A stretch of 49,066 nt of DNA from contig NZ_CADCWS010000007.1 of assembly GCF_902806475.1 (NCBI RefSeq), positions 1 through 49,066 of the forward strand, written 5' to 3'. This DNA is from Candidatus Frankia nodulisporulans (lineage in GTDB: Bacteria > Actinomycetota > Actinomycetes > Frankiales > Frankiaceae). The translations under genes and the position numbers were made by a program. Shown one piece after another: positions 17,556 through 26,265 of this stretch. The notes under the pieces were generated by a model. The model did not search any database and was not told where the DNA came from. It saw only the letters and a program-made list of their open reading frames with translations. Within the stretch, counting starts at the first letter, position 1. The number at the start of each line of letters is the position of its first letter.

Positions 17556-17590
17556 AACCGGCTCCTGTCCGCTAGCTCCGGGAGGCTGTC

Positions 17591-18049
17591 GTGAGTGTGG
17601 ACCACGCGACGCGGGTCGTCGATCTGGCGGTGGTGCGGGCCCAGCGGCGCGGTGGCGCCGGCGGGTGGGCGTGCCATCCGTCCATGGGGTTTCGGGGCAC
17701 GGTGGGGGCTTCCGGAGCCGTGGCGGCTTCCGGGGGCGTGGCGGGTTCCCGGGTCGGGGGTGGCGCCGAGCCGCCGCTGCGGCTGACCCGGCGGGGTCGG
17801 GTGGTCGTCGTCGCGGTCATCACGCTGTGTGTCGCGGCCGCGCTCATGGTGATGGTGCCGCGTGCGTCGCTGGGGCGGGCGGATGAGCCGCGGCGCGGGC
17901 ATCTGGTCGTGGCGGGGGAGACCCTCCGGGAGATCGCCGTCGCGCTCGATCCCGATGCCGACACCGGGGCCGTGGTCGACCGGCTGATGCGGGTCAACCA
18001 CCTGTCCTCGCCCGACCTCGTCCCCGGTGAGTTCCTGCTGCTGGAATGA
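17591..18049 (+). CDS. SOS-controlled LysM membrane protein, probable cell-division inhibitor
   Basis: Protein of 152 residues, GTG start with GGGAGG 7-12 bases upstream. Layout: 60-residue Gly/Ala/Val-rich cytoplasmic part, one membrane segment (RVVVVAVITLCVAAALMVMV, about 75-95), and a C-terminal LysM domain (HLVVAGETLREIAVALD ... MRVNHLSSPDLVPGEFLLL). This matches the family of lexA-adjacent, DNA-damage-induced division suppressors: YneA in Bacillus, DivS in Corynebacterium and ChiZ/Rv2719c in Mycobacterium. An SOS box sits just upstream. Function is inferred from topology, position and the box. nrdR follows, as in mycobacteria. Confidence 0.85.
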   Translation: MSVDHATRVVDLAVVRAQRRGGAGGWACHPSMGFRGTVGASGAVAASGGVAGSRVGGGAEPPLRLTRRGRVVVVAVITLCVAAALMVMVPRASLGRADEPRRGHLVVAGETLREIAVALDPDADTGAVVDRLMRVNHLSSPDLVPGEFLLLE

Positions 18050-18392
18050 GGTCGGCGCGGTCGCGAACGCCGGCTGGAGCGGGCTGTGCCGGTCGTGGCG
18101 GGTCGTGGCGGGGCGTGGCGGCCGGGTACCCCCGACGGGTCGAACACCCTGAGTCCTCGGCCTGGCGGCCGGCCGGTTGTCGCGGTGACCTGCCGGTATC
18201 CCACGGTCCCGGCCGGCACGGCGGTGCTCGCGGACGGTTGCGGACCATCCGCGCACGGGTGTCCCAGCGTGGCACTGTGGGGGGTCGTTGCCCCAGCCAT
18301 GGTGTGGTGCGCTAGGGTTGGGCACAACATCTGGTGCGTCGAGGGTAGCGTCGAGGATGGTCTGCCGGTCCGGGCTGAGGAGGCGTCAACGC
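18050..18392 (+). other. Leader region of the nrdR gene
   Basis: 343 bases without a supportable gene. It holds the nrdR promoter -10 and a candidate NrdR box near its right end. The stretch 18080-18120 is a GTGGCGGG-type direct repeat. Confidence 0.5.
18313..18336 (+). promoter_or_regulatory. nrdR promoter -10 with overlapping candidate NrdR box
   Basis: TAGGGT (18313-18318) is a plausible -10. Immediately after it, GGCACAACATCTGGTG (18321-18336) resembles the ACACAACATCTAGTG-like NrdR boxes of actinobacterial nrdRJ operons and includes a GCAC/GTGC palindrome. Its position over the expected start site would suit repression. A second box, normally about 31 bases away, was not found. Confidence 0.4.
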
Positions 18393-19019
18393 GTGCGGTG
18401 CCCGTTCTGCCGGCATCCGGACAGTCGCGTCGTCGACAGCCGGGAGGCCGAAGAAGGCTCGGCGATCCGCCGGCGGCGTTCCTGCCTGTCGTGCGGGCGT
18501 CGGTTCACGACGATGGAGGAGGCCTCGCTGCGGGTGGTCAAGCGCAGCGGGGTGGCTGAGCCGTTCAGTAGGGCGAAGGTGGTCGCCGGCGTGCGCAAGG
18601 CCTGCCAGGGCCGACCGGTGCGCGATGACGATCTCGCCCTGCTCGCGCAGCGCGTGGAGGACGCGGTGCGCTCCGCGGGCTCCGCGGAGGTTCCCGCCGA
18701 GGCGATCGGCCGGGCGATCCTCGGCCCGCTGCGGGAGCTTGACGAGGTGGCTTACCTGCGGTTCGCGTCGGTGTATCTCGCCTTCGAGTCGCTCACCGAC
18801 TTCGAGAACGCGATCTCGGCGTTGCGGGCGGAGACATCCACCTCCCGCCGTGAGGCCGCCCACCCGGCCAGTCCCGCCGATCCGGCGGGTGAGGGTCCGT
18901 TCGGGGTGGGCTCGTCCCGTTCCGCGCTCCATGGCACCGGCCCGAACGGCGCCGGCCCGCCGGGCGGCGGCGCGCGGGCGCCCGGCCCCCTGGTCGAGGT
19001 CGCGGCCGAGCACGGCTGA
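18393..19019 (+). CDS. nrdR: Transcriptional repressor NrdR
   Basis: Nucleotide-sensing repressor of ribonucleotide reductase genes. The zinc ribbon is at the N-terminus: [17 protein letters not shown] and [17 protein letters not shown] (four cysteines as two CxxC pairs), followed by the ATP-cone from about residue 45 ([20 protein letters not shown] to [23 protein letters not shown]). GTG at 18393 is chosen because AGGAGG lies about 9 bases upstream and the zinc ribbon then begins at residue 2. The protein has 208 residues against the usual 150-170, the excess being a Gly/Pro/Ala tail. nrdJ, its expected target, follows 291 bases downstream. Confidence 0.95.
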   Translation: MRCPFCRHPDSRVVDSREAEEGSAIRRRRSCLSCGRRFTTMEEASLRVVKRSGVAEPFSRAKVVAGVRKACQGRPVRDDDLALLAQRVEDAVRSAGSAEVPAEAIGRAILGPLRELDEVAYLRFASVYLAFESLTDFENAISALRAETSTSRREAAHPASPADPAGEGPFGVGSSRSALHGTGPNGAGPPGGGARAPGPLVEVAAEHG

Positions 19020-19310
19020 TCGCGGCCCCGGCCCGCATCGCTCGTACCTCGAGTTCTGGAAGCACGACCTCGCCACGCCGGTCCGCCCCGGTGAGTTCTG
19101 GGACGACCTGACCCCGCCGACGTGGATTTATCCCGTATGCCCAGATTCGCCATGCCGCTACGGCCCGCCCGTCCTGGGTGCCGGCCGAGTAGCCGCCGCG
19201 GTCGGTGGTGCGCGGGCATCTCAGACACAGCGCGGCCGTCGCGTCATGGCGAGCCGGCCCGCGCCGAAAAGCAGTGCGCCGAAGAGTACAAGAACACCAC
19301 GAGGAGCGTC

Positions 19311-22256
19311 ATGACCGATAGCCGCGGCACGAAGGCGAGCAAGGCGGCGGCCAGGCCGTCCGGGCTGAGGATTCGCCGTTCGCGGACGACCGCCGGGGTC
19401 CATCCGTACGATGAGGTCACCTGGGAGTCCCGGGACGTCGTCATGACCAACTGGCGGGACGGCTCGGTCAACTTCGAGCAGCGCGGGGTGGAGTTTCCCG
19501 ACTTCTGGTCGGTCAACGCCTCCAATATCGTGACGAGCAAGTACTTCCGCGGCGCGATCGGCACGCCGGTCCGGGAGTCCTCGTTGCGCCAGCTCATCGA
19601 CCGGGTCGTGCTCACCTACACCGCCGCCGGACGGGAACACGGCTACTTCGCCAGTGACGCCGACGCCGAGATCTTCGAGCACGAACTGGCCTGGATGCTG
19701 CTCCACCAGGTCTTCAGCTTCAACTCGCCGGTCTGGTTCAACGTCGGCACCTCGGCACCACAGCAGGTCTCGGCCTGTTTCATTCTTTCAGTTGATGACA
19801 CGATGGAGTCGATTCTCAACTGGTATCGGGAAGAAGGCCTGATCTTCAAGGGAGGATCGGGGGCGGGGCTGAACCTGTCGCGGATCCGCTCGTCGAAGGA
19901 GCTGCTTTCCTCGGGGGGCACCGCGTCCGGGCCGGTGAGCTTCATGCGGGGCGCCGACGCGTCGGCCGGGACGATCAAGTCGGGTGGGGCGACCCGGCGG
20001 GCCGCCAAGATGGTCGTGCTGGACGTCGACCATCCGGACATCGTCGAGTTCGTCGAGACGAAGGCCCGGGAAGAGGACAAGATCCGGGCGCTGCGCGACG
20101 CCGGCTTCGACATGGACCTCGGTGGGCGCGACATCGCCTCGGTGCAGTACCAGAACGCCAACAACTCGGTGCGGGTCACCGACGAGTTCATGAACGCCGT
20201 CGTCGACGGTCAGGACTTCGCCCTGCGCGCCCGGCTGGACGGCCGCACGATCGAGACGATCGACGCGAGGAAGCTGTTCCGCACGATCGCCGACGCGGCC
20301 TGGGGTTGCGCCGACCCGGGCATCCAGTACGACGGCACCATCAACGACTGGCACACCTGCCCGGAGACCGGCCGGATCAGCGCGTCCAACCCGTGCAGCG
20401 AGTACGTCCACCTGGACAACTCCAGCTGCAACCTGGCGTCGCTGAACCTGCTGAAGTTCCTGCGCCCGGACCGGACGTTCGACGCCGACGCGTTCGTCGC
20501 CGCCGTCGAACTGATCATCACCGCGATGGACATCTCGATCTGCTTCGCGGACTTCCCGACGCCCGAGATCACCACGGTCACCCGTGCCTACCGGCAGCTC
20601 GGTATCGGCTACGCGAACCTGGGCGCGCTGCTCATGGCCAGCGCCCGGGCGTACGACTCCGACGGCGGACGGGCGCTCGCCGCGGGGATCACCTCGCTGA
20701 TGAGCGCCACCGCCTACCGCCGTTCCGCCGAGCTCGCCGCCATCGTCGGCGCCTACGACGGGTTCGCCCGCAACGCCGACGCGCACCGCCGGGTCGTGCG
20801 CAAGCACGCCGCCGCGAGTGACACCGTCCGCGCCGCGCACGGTGAGGACACCCGCGTGCTGGCCGCCGCGTCGAGGGAGTGGGCGAAGGCACAGTCCGTC
20901 GGTGACAAGCACGGTTGGCGCAACGCCCAGGTCAGCCTGCTCGCCCCGACCGGCACCATCGGTCTCGCGATGGACTGCGACACCACCGGTATCGAGCCGG
21001 ACCTCGCCCTGGTCAAGATGAAGAAGCTGGTCGGCGGTGCCAGCATGCGCATCGTCAACCAGACGGTGCCGGCGGCGCTGCGCGCCCTGGGATACACCGA
21101 GGAGACCATCGAGGCGATCGTCGAGTTCATCGCCGAGCACGGGCATGTCGTCGACGCCCCGGGTCTGCGCCAGGAGCACTACGAGGTGTTCGACTGCGCG
21201 ATCGGCGAGCGGGCGATCTCCCCGATGGGGCATGTCCGGATGATGGCCGCGGTGCAGCCGTTCCTGTCCGGTGCGATCTCCAAGACGGTGAACATGCCCT
21301 CGACGGCCACCGTCGAGGAGGTCGAGGAGATCTACCTCGCCGGCTGGCGGCTCGGCCTCAAGGCCCTGGCCATCTACCGTGACAACTGCAAGGTCGGCCA
21401 GCCGTTGACGGACGTCAAGGGCGCCAAGCGGGACGCGGACGCGGCCGCCGCCAGCGCCGCCATGTCCGGTGCCGGTGCCGTGCAGGCGGCACCCGTCGCC
21501 CTCGCGGCTGACGTCGAGTACCGGCCGGTGCGCCGTCGACTGCCGAAGACCCGCCCGTCCCAGACGGTGTCGTTCGCCGTCGGTGGCGCCGAGGGCTACC
21601 TGACCGCCGGCTCCTACCCGGACGACGGCCTCGGCGAGGTCTTCATCAAGATGTCGAAGCAGGGCTCCACACTGGCCGGTGTGATGGACGCGTTCGCCAT
21701 CGCGATCTCCATCGGCCTGCAGTACGGCGTGCCGCTCGAGGCCTACGTCAGCAAGTTCATCAACATGCGCTTCGAGCCCGCCGGCATGACCGACGACCCG
21801 GACGTCCGGATCGCCCAGTCGATCATGGACTACCTGTTCCGTCGCCTGGCCCTGGACTACCTCGACGCCGACCATCGCGCCGAGCTCGGCATCTCCACCG
21901 CCGCCGAGCGCACCCGCGCCGTCGCCGGCCAGTACGGCACCCCCGTCGTCCCGGCCGCTCCCGCCGACGAGGCCCCGACCGCGGTGGCACCGGAGATCGT
22001 GACCGAGGCTCCGTCCACCACCCCGCCAGCGCCGACCGCCCCGACCGCGCACAGCAACGGGGTGGCGCACGCGAACGGGCACGGGCACGGGCCGGAGTAC
22101 GTGGCCCGGGAACTGCGTCTCGCTTCGCCCGGTGAGTCGCTGATCGCCCAGACGGTGGTCGACGCCCCGCTGTGCTTCACCTGCGGTGTGACGATGCGCC
22201 CGGCCGGCAGCTGCTACGTCTGCGAGCAGTGCGGCTCCACCAGCGGCTGCAGCTGA
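19311..22256 (+). CDS. nrdJ: Vitamin B12-dependent ribonucleoside-diphosphate reductase (class II)
   Basis: Adenosylcobalamin-dependent reductase of 981 residues making deoxyribonucleotides without oxygen. Start ATG at 19311 has GAGGAG 5-10 bases upstream. Visible motifs: NSPVWFNVGT and QVSACFILSVDD (first redox Cys), GSGAGLNLSRIRS, NPCSEYVHLDNSSCNLASLNLL with the central catalytic Cys and Glu, and GTIGLAMDCDTTGIEPDLALV. The C-terminus is a zinc-binding swinging arm with CFTCGVTMRPAGSCYVCEQCG and a final CS. A variable Ala/Pro/His linker sits at about 880-945. Regulated presumably by NrdR, encoded just upstream. Confidence 0.96.
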   Translation: MTDSRGTKASKAAARPSGLRIRRSRTTAGVHPYDEVTWESRDVVMTNWRDGSVNFEQRGVEFPDFWSVNASNIVTSKYFRGAIGTPVRESSLRQLIDRVVLTYTAAGREHGYFASDADAEIFEHELAWMLLHQVFSFNSPVWFNVGTSAPQQVSACFILSVDDTMESILNWYREEGLIFKGGSGAGLNLSRIRSSKELLSSGGTASGPVSFMRGADASAGTIKSGGATRRAAKMVVLDVDHPDIVEFVETKAREEDKIRALRDAGFDMDLGGRDIASVQYQNANNSVRVTDEFMNAVVDGQDFALRARLDGRTIETIDARKLFRTIADAAWGCADPGIQYDGTINDWHTCPETGRISASNPCSEYVHLDNSSCNLASLNLLKFLRPDRTFDADAFVAAVELIITAMDISICFADFPTPEITTVTRAYRQLGIGYANLGALLMASARAYDSDGGRALAAGITSLMSATAYRRSAELAAIVGAYDGFARNADAHRRVVRKHAAASDTVRAAHGEDTRVLAAASREWAKAQSVGDKHGWRNAQVSLLAPTGTIGLAMDCDTTGIEPDLALVKMKKLVGGASMRIVNQTVPAALRALGYTEETIEAIVEFIAEHGHVVDAPGLRQEHYEVFDCAIGERAISPMGHVRMMAAVQPFLSGAISKTVNMPSTATVEEVEEIYLAGWRLGLKALAIYRDNCKVGQPLTDVKGAKRDADAAAASAAMSGAGAVQAAPVALAADVEYRPVRRRLPKTRPSQTVSFAVGGAEGYLTAGSYPDDGLGEVFIKMSKQGSTLAGVMDAFAIAISIGLQYGVPLEAYVSKFINMRFEPAGMTDDPDVRIAQSIMDYLFRRLALDYLDADHRAELGISTAAERTRAVAGQYGTPVVPAAPADEAPTAVAPEIVTEAPSTTPPAPTAPTAHSNGVAHANGHGHGPEYVARELRLASPGESLIAQTVVDAPLCFTCGVTMRPAGSCYVCEQCGSTSGCS

Positions 22257-22275
22257 CCGCGGCCTGTCCTCGCGC

Positions 22276-22304
22276 GGCTGCCCGGGGCCTGTCCCCGGGC
22301 AGCC
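22276..22304 (+). terminator. nrdJ terminator hairpin
   Basis: A perfect 12-bp stem (22276-22287 with 22293-22304, arm GGCTGCCCGGGG) with a 5-base loop begins 20 bases after the nrdJ stop. No T-run. Confidence 0.7.
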
Positions 22305-22407
22305 GATCCTGACGACCGACCAGCGTCGTTTCCGGGCGGTCGCCCCGCTGGGTCGCAGGTCCGCTCCGGTGCCAGTCGTGGATGGCGCCAACCGTGCTAC
22401 TCACCGG

Positions 22408-22773
22408 CTACGGCGGGCAGGTGCGTCCAGCGGCGTCAGCCGCCCAGCGCAGGACGCGGGGAACATCCGGGTGCTCGTTGTCGATCAGGAGATGCCGCGC
22501 GGCGGTGTAGTCGAAGGCGTCGAGGAAGTAGCCGTCCGGAGAATGTGATCCTCGGCGTCGGCGGATGACCTGGGGGTTGTGGAAGCCGTCGACGCCGGCG
22601 CGGATCACAGGCCGGCCCAGGCTGGCGACCACACCGGCCGTCTCGTCTGCCAGGATGATCTTGCTGGCGGCATCGGGCCCATCGATCGCGACCCGCAGTA
22701 CTCGGTCCGCAAACGTGCTCACCAACAGGTCAGCGAGTGCCCGCACCACCGAGTCGCGGGGACCAGGAGTCAA
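22408..22773 (-). pseudogene. Truncated uridine-kinase-like gene
   Basis: The 121 codons resemble the N-terminal half of uridine kinase/phosphoribulokinase-like proteins common in actinobacteria: RVAIDGPDAASKIILADE corresponds to the P-loop strand and GVDGFHNPQVIRRRRG to the acceptor-site region. The P-loop is broken: the usual GPDGAGKTTLAD is GPDAASKIILAD, losing the GKT core. The reading stops near the middle of the family's length (about 200 residues), soon after GYFLDAFDY. Both a degraded nucleotide-binding site and truncation indicate a decayed gene. It is adjacent to hipBA in what looks like an accessory patch. Confidence 0.65.
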
Positions 22774-22915
22774 CTCGCGGCACCTTTCTCATCGCGGGTT
22801 CATCGGTCAGCGATCGCACGTGTACACGTTGGCGGTCGGTGGCGACCTGGCCGGTCGGTCTGGTTGGTGTGGTCCGTGGAGTTGCGGTGATCGGGCTGGT
22901 GGGTGACGGAGTGTC

Positions 22916-24148
22916 TCACTCGCCACTGACGGCGCGGCCGGAAAGCAGGTTGGTGGTGAACCTGGCGATGTCGTGAGCAAGTTCGGGGTGGGCCTCGGGG
23001 TGCGGGTCCTGCGATGTCGTGAGGGCGAGCACCGTGGCCAGCGCTGCGTCGGCAATGCTGTTCGCGTCGGCGAGGCCCCAGGCATGACCCTCTGACGTGA
23101 GGTGATCGAGGGTGAGCGCGGAGTGGCGGTACTCGCCGTTGATGGCGAGGGCGACCTCTCCATCGGTGGGTAGATGCGCCTGCGGAACGACGTCGTAGGC
23201 GGGGCTGAGCGTCATCGAGCTGTCGGGGCGGTGCACCAGCGAGATGTTCTTCGCGTGCAGGTCGAGGTTGCCGACGGCGACCGAGACGACGACAAGGATG
23301 AACAGGCGCCGCAGCGAGTCGCTGTCACCGGCCACCGCGAACACGCGGGCGATGCGTTCAAGACTGACCCGTCCGCCGTACTTCTGGTACTTCTGGTTGC
23401 CGGACGCGCCGAGGACCTGGTTGAAGTCCTCCTGGTGGAGGCGACCCTGCGGGGCGTCCGAAGCACGGTCGTAGCGTTCGATGACGACGGCGGGCACGCC
23501 GTCGAACTGTTCGATCCACGTGTCGTGGCTGGTCAGGCTGGTGGCGCGGGAGATACGTGCGCCGTATTCCTCGTCGTAGATCGTTGTTGGATGGTCCTGC
23601 GATCGCGGTTTGAGGATGTGGGTGGACGGCCATCCATCGATCACTCGGTTCCAGCCACCGCCGGTCCTGGCGAGCACGATCTTGTCCTGAACGCCGGCCA
23701 GCGAGGTCTTCCCGGTGGATGGATGGTTGCCGAGCGGCTCACGCCTGACATGAGTGAGCATGTCGGCAACGCCGGCGGTGGACAGTGGCTCCAGCGTGGG
23801 TTGTTTTGGTTCGCCGGGGAGGTCCGGGTCCCAGATCTGCAGGGCGCCGGCGACATCGCGGCCATACCGGCGCAGCAGGCCGATGACGTCCCGTTCGGCG
23901 ACGTCAGCCTGCTCGGCGAGCCGGGTGAGCATCCGTCCCTCGGGAAGCAGTTCTCGAAAGAAGTTCTGCCGCCGGTCCCTGCGTGTTCGGGTGGGTACCG
24001 CCGTGAACGGGATCGCCGCGGAGAGAACGGTGCTGTCGAGACCGAAGGCGGTGACGGCGGCCGGATCGGTCAGGAAGTCGAAGGTGTGCGAAGGGCCGGC
24101 GAGTACCCCCACTCGAGTTCCGTACAGATCGACGACCAGGTCAGCCAT
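22916..24148 (-). CDS. hipA: HipA-type serine/threonine kinase toxin
   Basis: Toxin of 410 residues from the ATG at 24148 (MADLVVDLYGTRVGVL). HipA phosphorylates glutamyl-tRNA synthetase in E. coli and induces growth arrest. Visible: N-terminal subdomain with FGLDSTVLSAAIPF and NFFRELLPEG; the flexible autophosphorylation/ATP loop TSLAGVQDKIVL; ILKP; catalytic NLDLHAKNISLV with Asp and Asn; metal-binding LSPAYDVV. All kinase residues seem intact. The ATG overlaps the hipB stop by 8 bases, which couples toxin to antitoxin translation. The frame extends to 24190 but that adds part of hipB. Confidence 0.92.
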   Translation of the reverse strand: MADLVVDLYGTRVGVLAGPSHTFDFLTDPAAVTAFGLDSTVLSAAIPFTAVPTRTRRDRRQNFFRELLPEGRMLTRLAEQADVAERDVIGLLRRYGRDVAGALQIWDPDLPGEPKQPTLEPLSTAGVADMLTHVRREPLGNHPSTGKTSLAGVQDKIVLARTGGGWNRVIDGWPSTHILKPRSQDHPTTIYDEEYGARISRATSLTSHDTWIEQFDGVPAVVIERYDRASDAPQGRLHQEDFNQVLGASGNQKYQKYGGRVSLERIARVFAVAGDSDSLRRLFILVVVSVAVGNLDLHAKNISLVHRPDSSMTLSPAYDVVPQAHLPTDGEVALAINGEYRHSALTLDHLTSEGHAWGLADANSIADAALATVLALTTSQDPHPEAHPELAHDIARFTTNLLSGRAVSGE

Positions 24149-24470
24149 CGCCTGGACCGGTCTGATCGGAGCTGGGGACGTCGCTGGCACGGTGGTCGGC
24201 GTGGTTGCCGGTCGCAGCGTCGTCCGGGGGTGTGATGGTGGCGGCCAGTTCCATCCCGGTGGCGCGCATGGCGGCGAACAGGCGGTCCATGACGATCGAT
24301 GGCTTGCCGGCCTCCAGTTCCCAGATGTACTTCTGCGTGGTTCCCAACCTGCGGGCGAGCTCGCGCTGGCTCAGCCCAGACAGCAGGCGGGCCTGCGCCA
24401 GGATGCGTCCCAGCGACTCGGCACTCGTGACCTTCCCGGTGTACGCCATCGCACCAACCGCCATCTCCAC
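24141..24470 (-). CDS. hipB: HipB-type antitoxin, helix-turn-helix DNA-binding protein
   Basis: Protein of 109 residues. The Cro/C1-type helix-turn-helix lies at about 17-70: SLGRILAQARLLSGLSQRELARRLGTTQKYIWELEAGKPSI (two parts, RELARRLGTTQKYIWELEAG being the core). It should neutralise HipA and repress its own operon. Several starts are possible (GTG 24470, ATG 24464, ATG 24449) and no Shine-Dalgarno decides; the upstream-most is given. The last 35 residues are a Pro/Asp/Thr tail. A perfect split palindrome lies just upstream as likely operator. Confidence 0.9.
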   Translation of the reverse strand: MEMAVGAMAYTGKVTSAESLGRILAQARLLSGLSQRELARRLGTTQKYIWELEAGKPSIVMDRLFAAMRATGMELAATITPPDDAATGNHADHRASDVPSSDQTGPGDG

Positions 24471-24475
24471 GTTGT

Positions 24476-24522
24476 CGACTTCGATATGACCGTCATGGCC
24501 GTTGACTACTATATCGAAGTCG
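24476..24522. promoter_or_regulatory. Probable HipB operator: split 12-bp palindrome
   Basis: CGACTTCGATAT at 24476-24487 and its exact reverse complement ATATCGAAGTCG at 24511-24522 are 23 bases apart, immediately upstream of hipB and AT-richer than the surroundings. The 35-base centre-to-centre distance would place two bound dimers on about the same face of DNA. On the minus strand TATAGT overlaps the distal arm and could be the -10. Confidence 0.7.
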
Positions 24523-24550
24523 CCACGCCTGGCGTAGCTATCGACGTGGT

Positions 24551-24865
24551 GTGCTCCGTAAAGCTGCGGTGATCGGGATGGCGGTTGGTGGTGGAGGCCA
24601 GACTGTGGCAGGACGCAGGTTCAACACCGCGGGGCGGTGTTACATGATCCCGGCTTCGGCGCGTCCGTCGGAGCTGGATGGCTACCTGAACCACCTCGGC
24701 CTGTCAGCTGGGTACGTCGTCCTGTTCGATCAGGGTCCTCAACCCGGGCCGGACATGGACGGCCCGCTGGAGACGCGGACCAGCGCGTCAGGTCACACAG
24801 TGACCATCGCGAGGCCGACCGTCCCACCGCTTCCCGACAACCGGACCGAAGCCCTGCCGGGCTGA
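24551..24865 (+). pseudogene. Remnant of an AAA-ATPase/PD-(D/E)XK-type protein C-terminus
   Basis: Open frame of 104 codons. Residues about 35-90 (ARPSELDGYLNHLGLSAGYVVLFDQGP) look like the C-terminal end of large ATP-binding proteins that end in a restriction-endonuclease-like domain, where the motif is roughly LDGYLxRLGLDxGxLVIFDxR. No ATPase portion occurs upstream, so this is likely a fragment. The family link is from memory of the motif and is uncertain. It sits back to back with hipBA, which supports a history of insertion and decay here. Confidence 0.4.
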
Positions 24866-24927
24866 GATCACGGGCGGGCGGTTGCGCGCGGCCGCCCGGA
24901 GCTGGGCGACCGCGCGGGACAGGCAGG

Positions 24928-26265
24928 TCAGCGCTGGGTGGCGAGCAGGTCGATGAGCAGGGCGGCGGTCCAGGAGAAGCGGTTGCTGCCGGCGCCGGAG
25001 CCGTCCAGGGGGGAGTAGTACTCGTACATGGCGCCGGACGCGGCGATCACGTCGACGGTGTTGCGGCGCAGGTCGTCGGCGGCGTCGAGGCGGCCGTAAC
25101 GCTCCAGGCCGTCGGCGATCAGCCAGTTCATGTTCACCCAGACCGGGCCCTGCCAGTAGCAGCGAGGCAGGAAGGCCGGGTCGTCCACCGGGACGCTGGC
25201 CACACCGAACCGCGACCAGTACCGAGGCGAGCTGATCATCTTGACCATCGCGTCGACCCGGTCGTCGGGAACGACCCCGGCGTACAGCGGTAGCAGGCCG
25301 GCGATCGTCTCGTGCCGCAACAGCGTGTGGGTGCGAAAGTCGCGGCTGTAGTAAAGCCCGTCCACGGCCAGTTGGCTGATGGCCTCGCGGGAACGGCGGA
25401 TCGAGCGGCGCAGCCGGGGCGGGATGACCTCGCCGATCTCCGCCGCGATCGTCGCCAGATGCTCGTTCGCCCGGACCAGGATCGCGTTGAACGCCACGTT
25501 CTGCACCAGTGGGACGATGGTGCGCCGGATCTCGCGGAAGTTGTAGTGGGATCGGCGCAGCTCGCGCACGATCCGGTAGAGCGTGAACAGGTCGCCGGAG
25601 GTCAGTCGTTCGTCCGGGGGGACCTCCTTGGAATCGCGGCGCAGCGCGTCGAGCGCGTCGTCGCCGTTGACGCGGCGCAGTACCCGGACTCCCAGCGGTG
25701 CGGCCGGGCGGGTGATCTCCATCCAGGTCGGGGTGTTGTCCATCCCCGACTCCCAGGAGTGCACGAGCGCGACCAGCCCGTCGTCGTCCGGGTCGCGCTC
25801 GTCGTAAAGCCACTGGTGAAAGCGCAGCAGCCCTGGGTAGAGCGCGCGGTAGAACGCGGCCCGCTGGGAGCCGGTCATCACCTCGCCCACCCGCACCGCC
25901 GCCTCGGCGATCATCGGTGGCTGGGTGACGCCGGTGCTCTGCATGCCGCCGGCCGTCGTCGTCACCCGGTCGCAGCGCCAGCGCTGCGGGCCGGCGTGGT
26001 AGAAGTCCGTGGTCTCGGCGAAGATCACGTGGGGGATCATGCCGCTGGGCCACTGGCCGCGCAGCAGCGACAGGATCTCGGCCGCGGCCCGGTCGGGGTC
26101 GAGATGGCGCAGCCCGATCGCGATGAAACACGAGTCCCAGAGCCACTGGTGCGGATACAACGTCGGCGATGGCCGGGTCACGTCGCCGAGGTCGTTGCCG
26201 CGCAGCACCGAGACCGCGGTCTCGCGTAGCGCCGCCAGCTCTGCCGGGAGGCTGGGTGCAACCAT
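24928..26265 (-). CDS. Trehalase-like / MGH-type glycoside hydrolase
   Basis: Protein of 445 residues with an (alpha/alpha)6-barrel glycosidase pattern: PHQWLWDSCFIAIGL near residue 40, GQWPSGMIPHVIF, the acid-bearing WESGMDNTPTWMEI (likely catalytic Asp), and YWQGPVWVNMNWLI near 390. These match GH63 and the mannosylglycerate/glucosylglycerate hydrolase (MGH) group. Possible substrates are glucosylglycerate, mannosylglycerate or related compatible-solute glycosides; specificity is not fixed by the sequence. No signal peptide, so cytoplasmic. The ATG at 26265 is chosen because the family begins shortly before this; the frame is open to 26682 but the extra part is low complexity. Confidence 0.85.
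   Translation of the reverse strand: MVAPSLPAELAALRETAVSVLRGNDLGDVTRPSPTLYPHQWLWDSCFIAIGLRHLDPDRAAAEILSLLRGQWPSGMIPHVIFAETTDFYHAGPQRWRCDRVTTTAGGMQSTGVTQPPMIAEAAVRVGEVMTGSQRAAFYRALYPGLLRFHQWLYDERDPDDDGLVALVHSWESGMDNTPTWMEITRPAAPLGVRVLRRVNGDDALDALRRDSKEVPPDERLTSGDLFTLYRIVRELRRSHYNFREIRRTIVPLVQNVAFNAILVRANEHLATIAAEIGEVIPPRLRRSIRRSREAISQLAVDGLYYSRDFRTHTLLRHETIAGLLPLYAGVVPDDRVDAMVKMISSPRYWSRFGVASVPVDDPAFLPRCYWQGPVWVNMNWLIADGLERYGRLDAADDLRRNTVDVIAASGAMYEYYSPLDGSGAGSNRFSWTAALLIDLLATQR

Noticed and set aside
18050-18392. Cobalamin riboswitch before nrdR-nrdJ
   Set aside because: Looked for a B12-box-like core upstream of nrdR and nrdJ; none recognised.
19788-22391. 867-codon minus-strand frame opposite nrdJ
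   Set aside because: No motif, entirely antisense to a clear class II reductase gene.
23174-24235. 353-codon plus-strand frame opposite hipA
   Set aside because: Overlaps the well-supported hipA and hipB and shows no family features.
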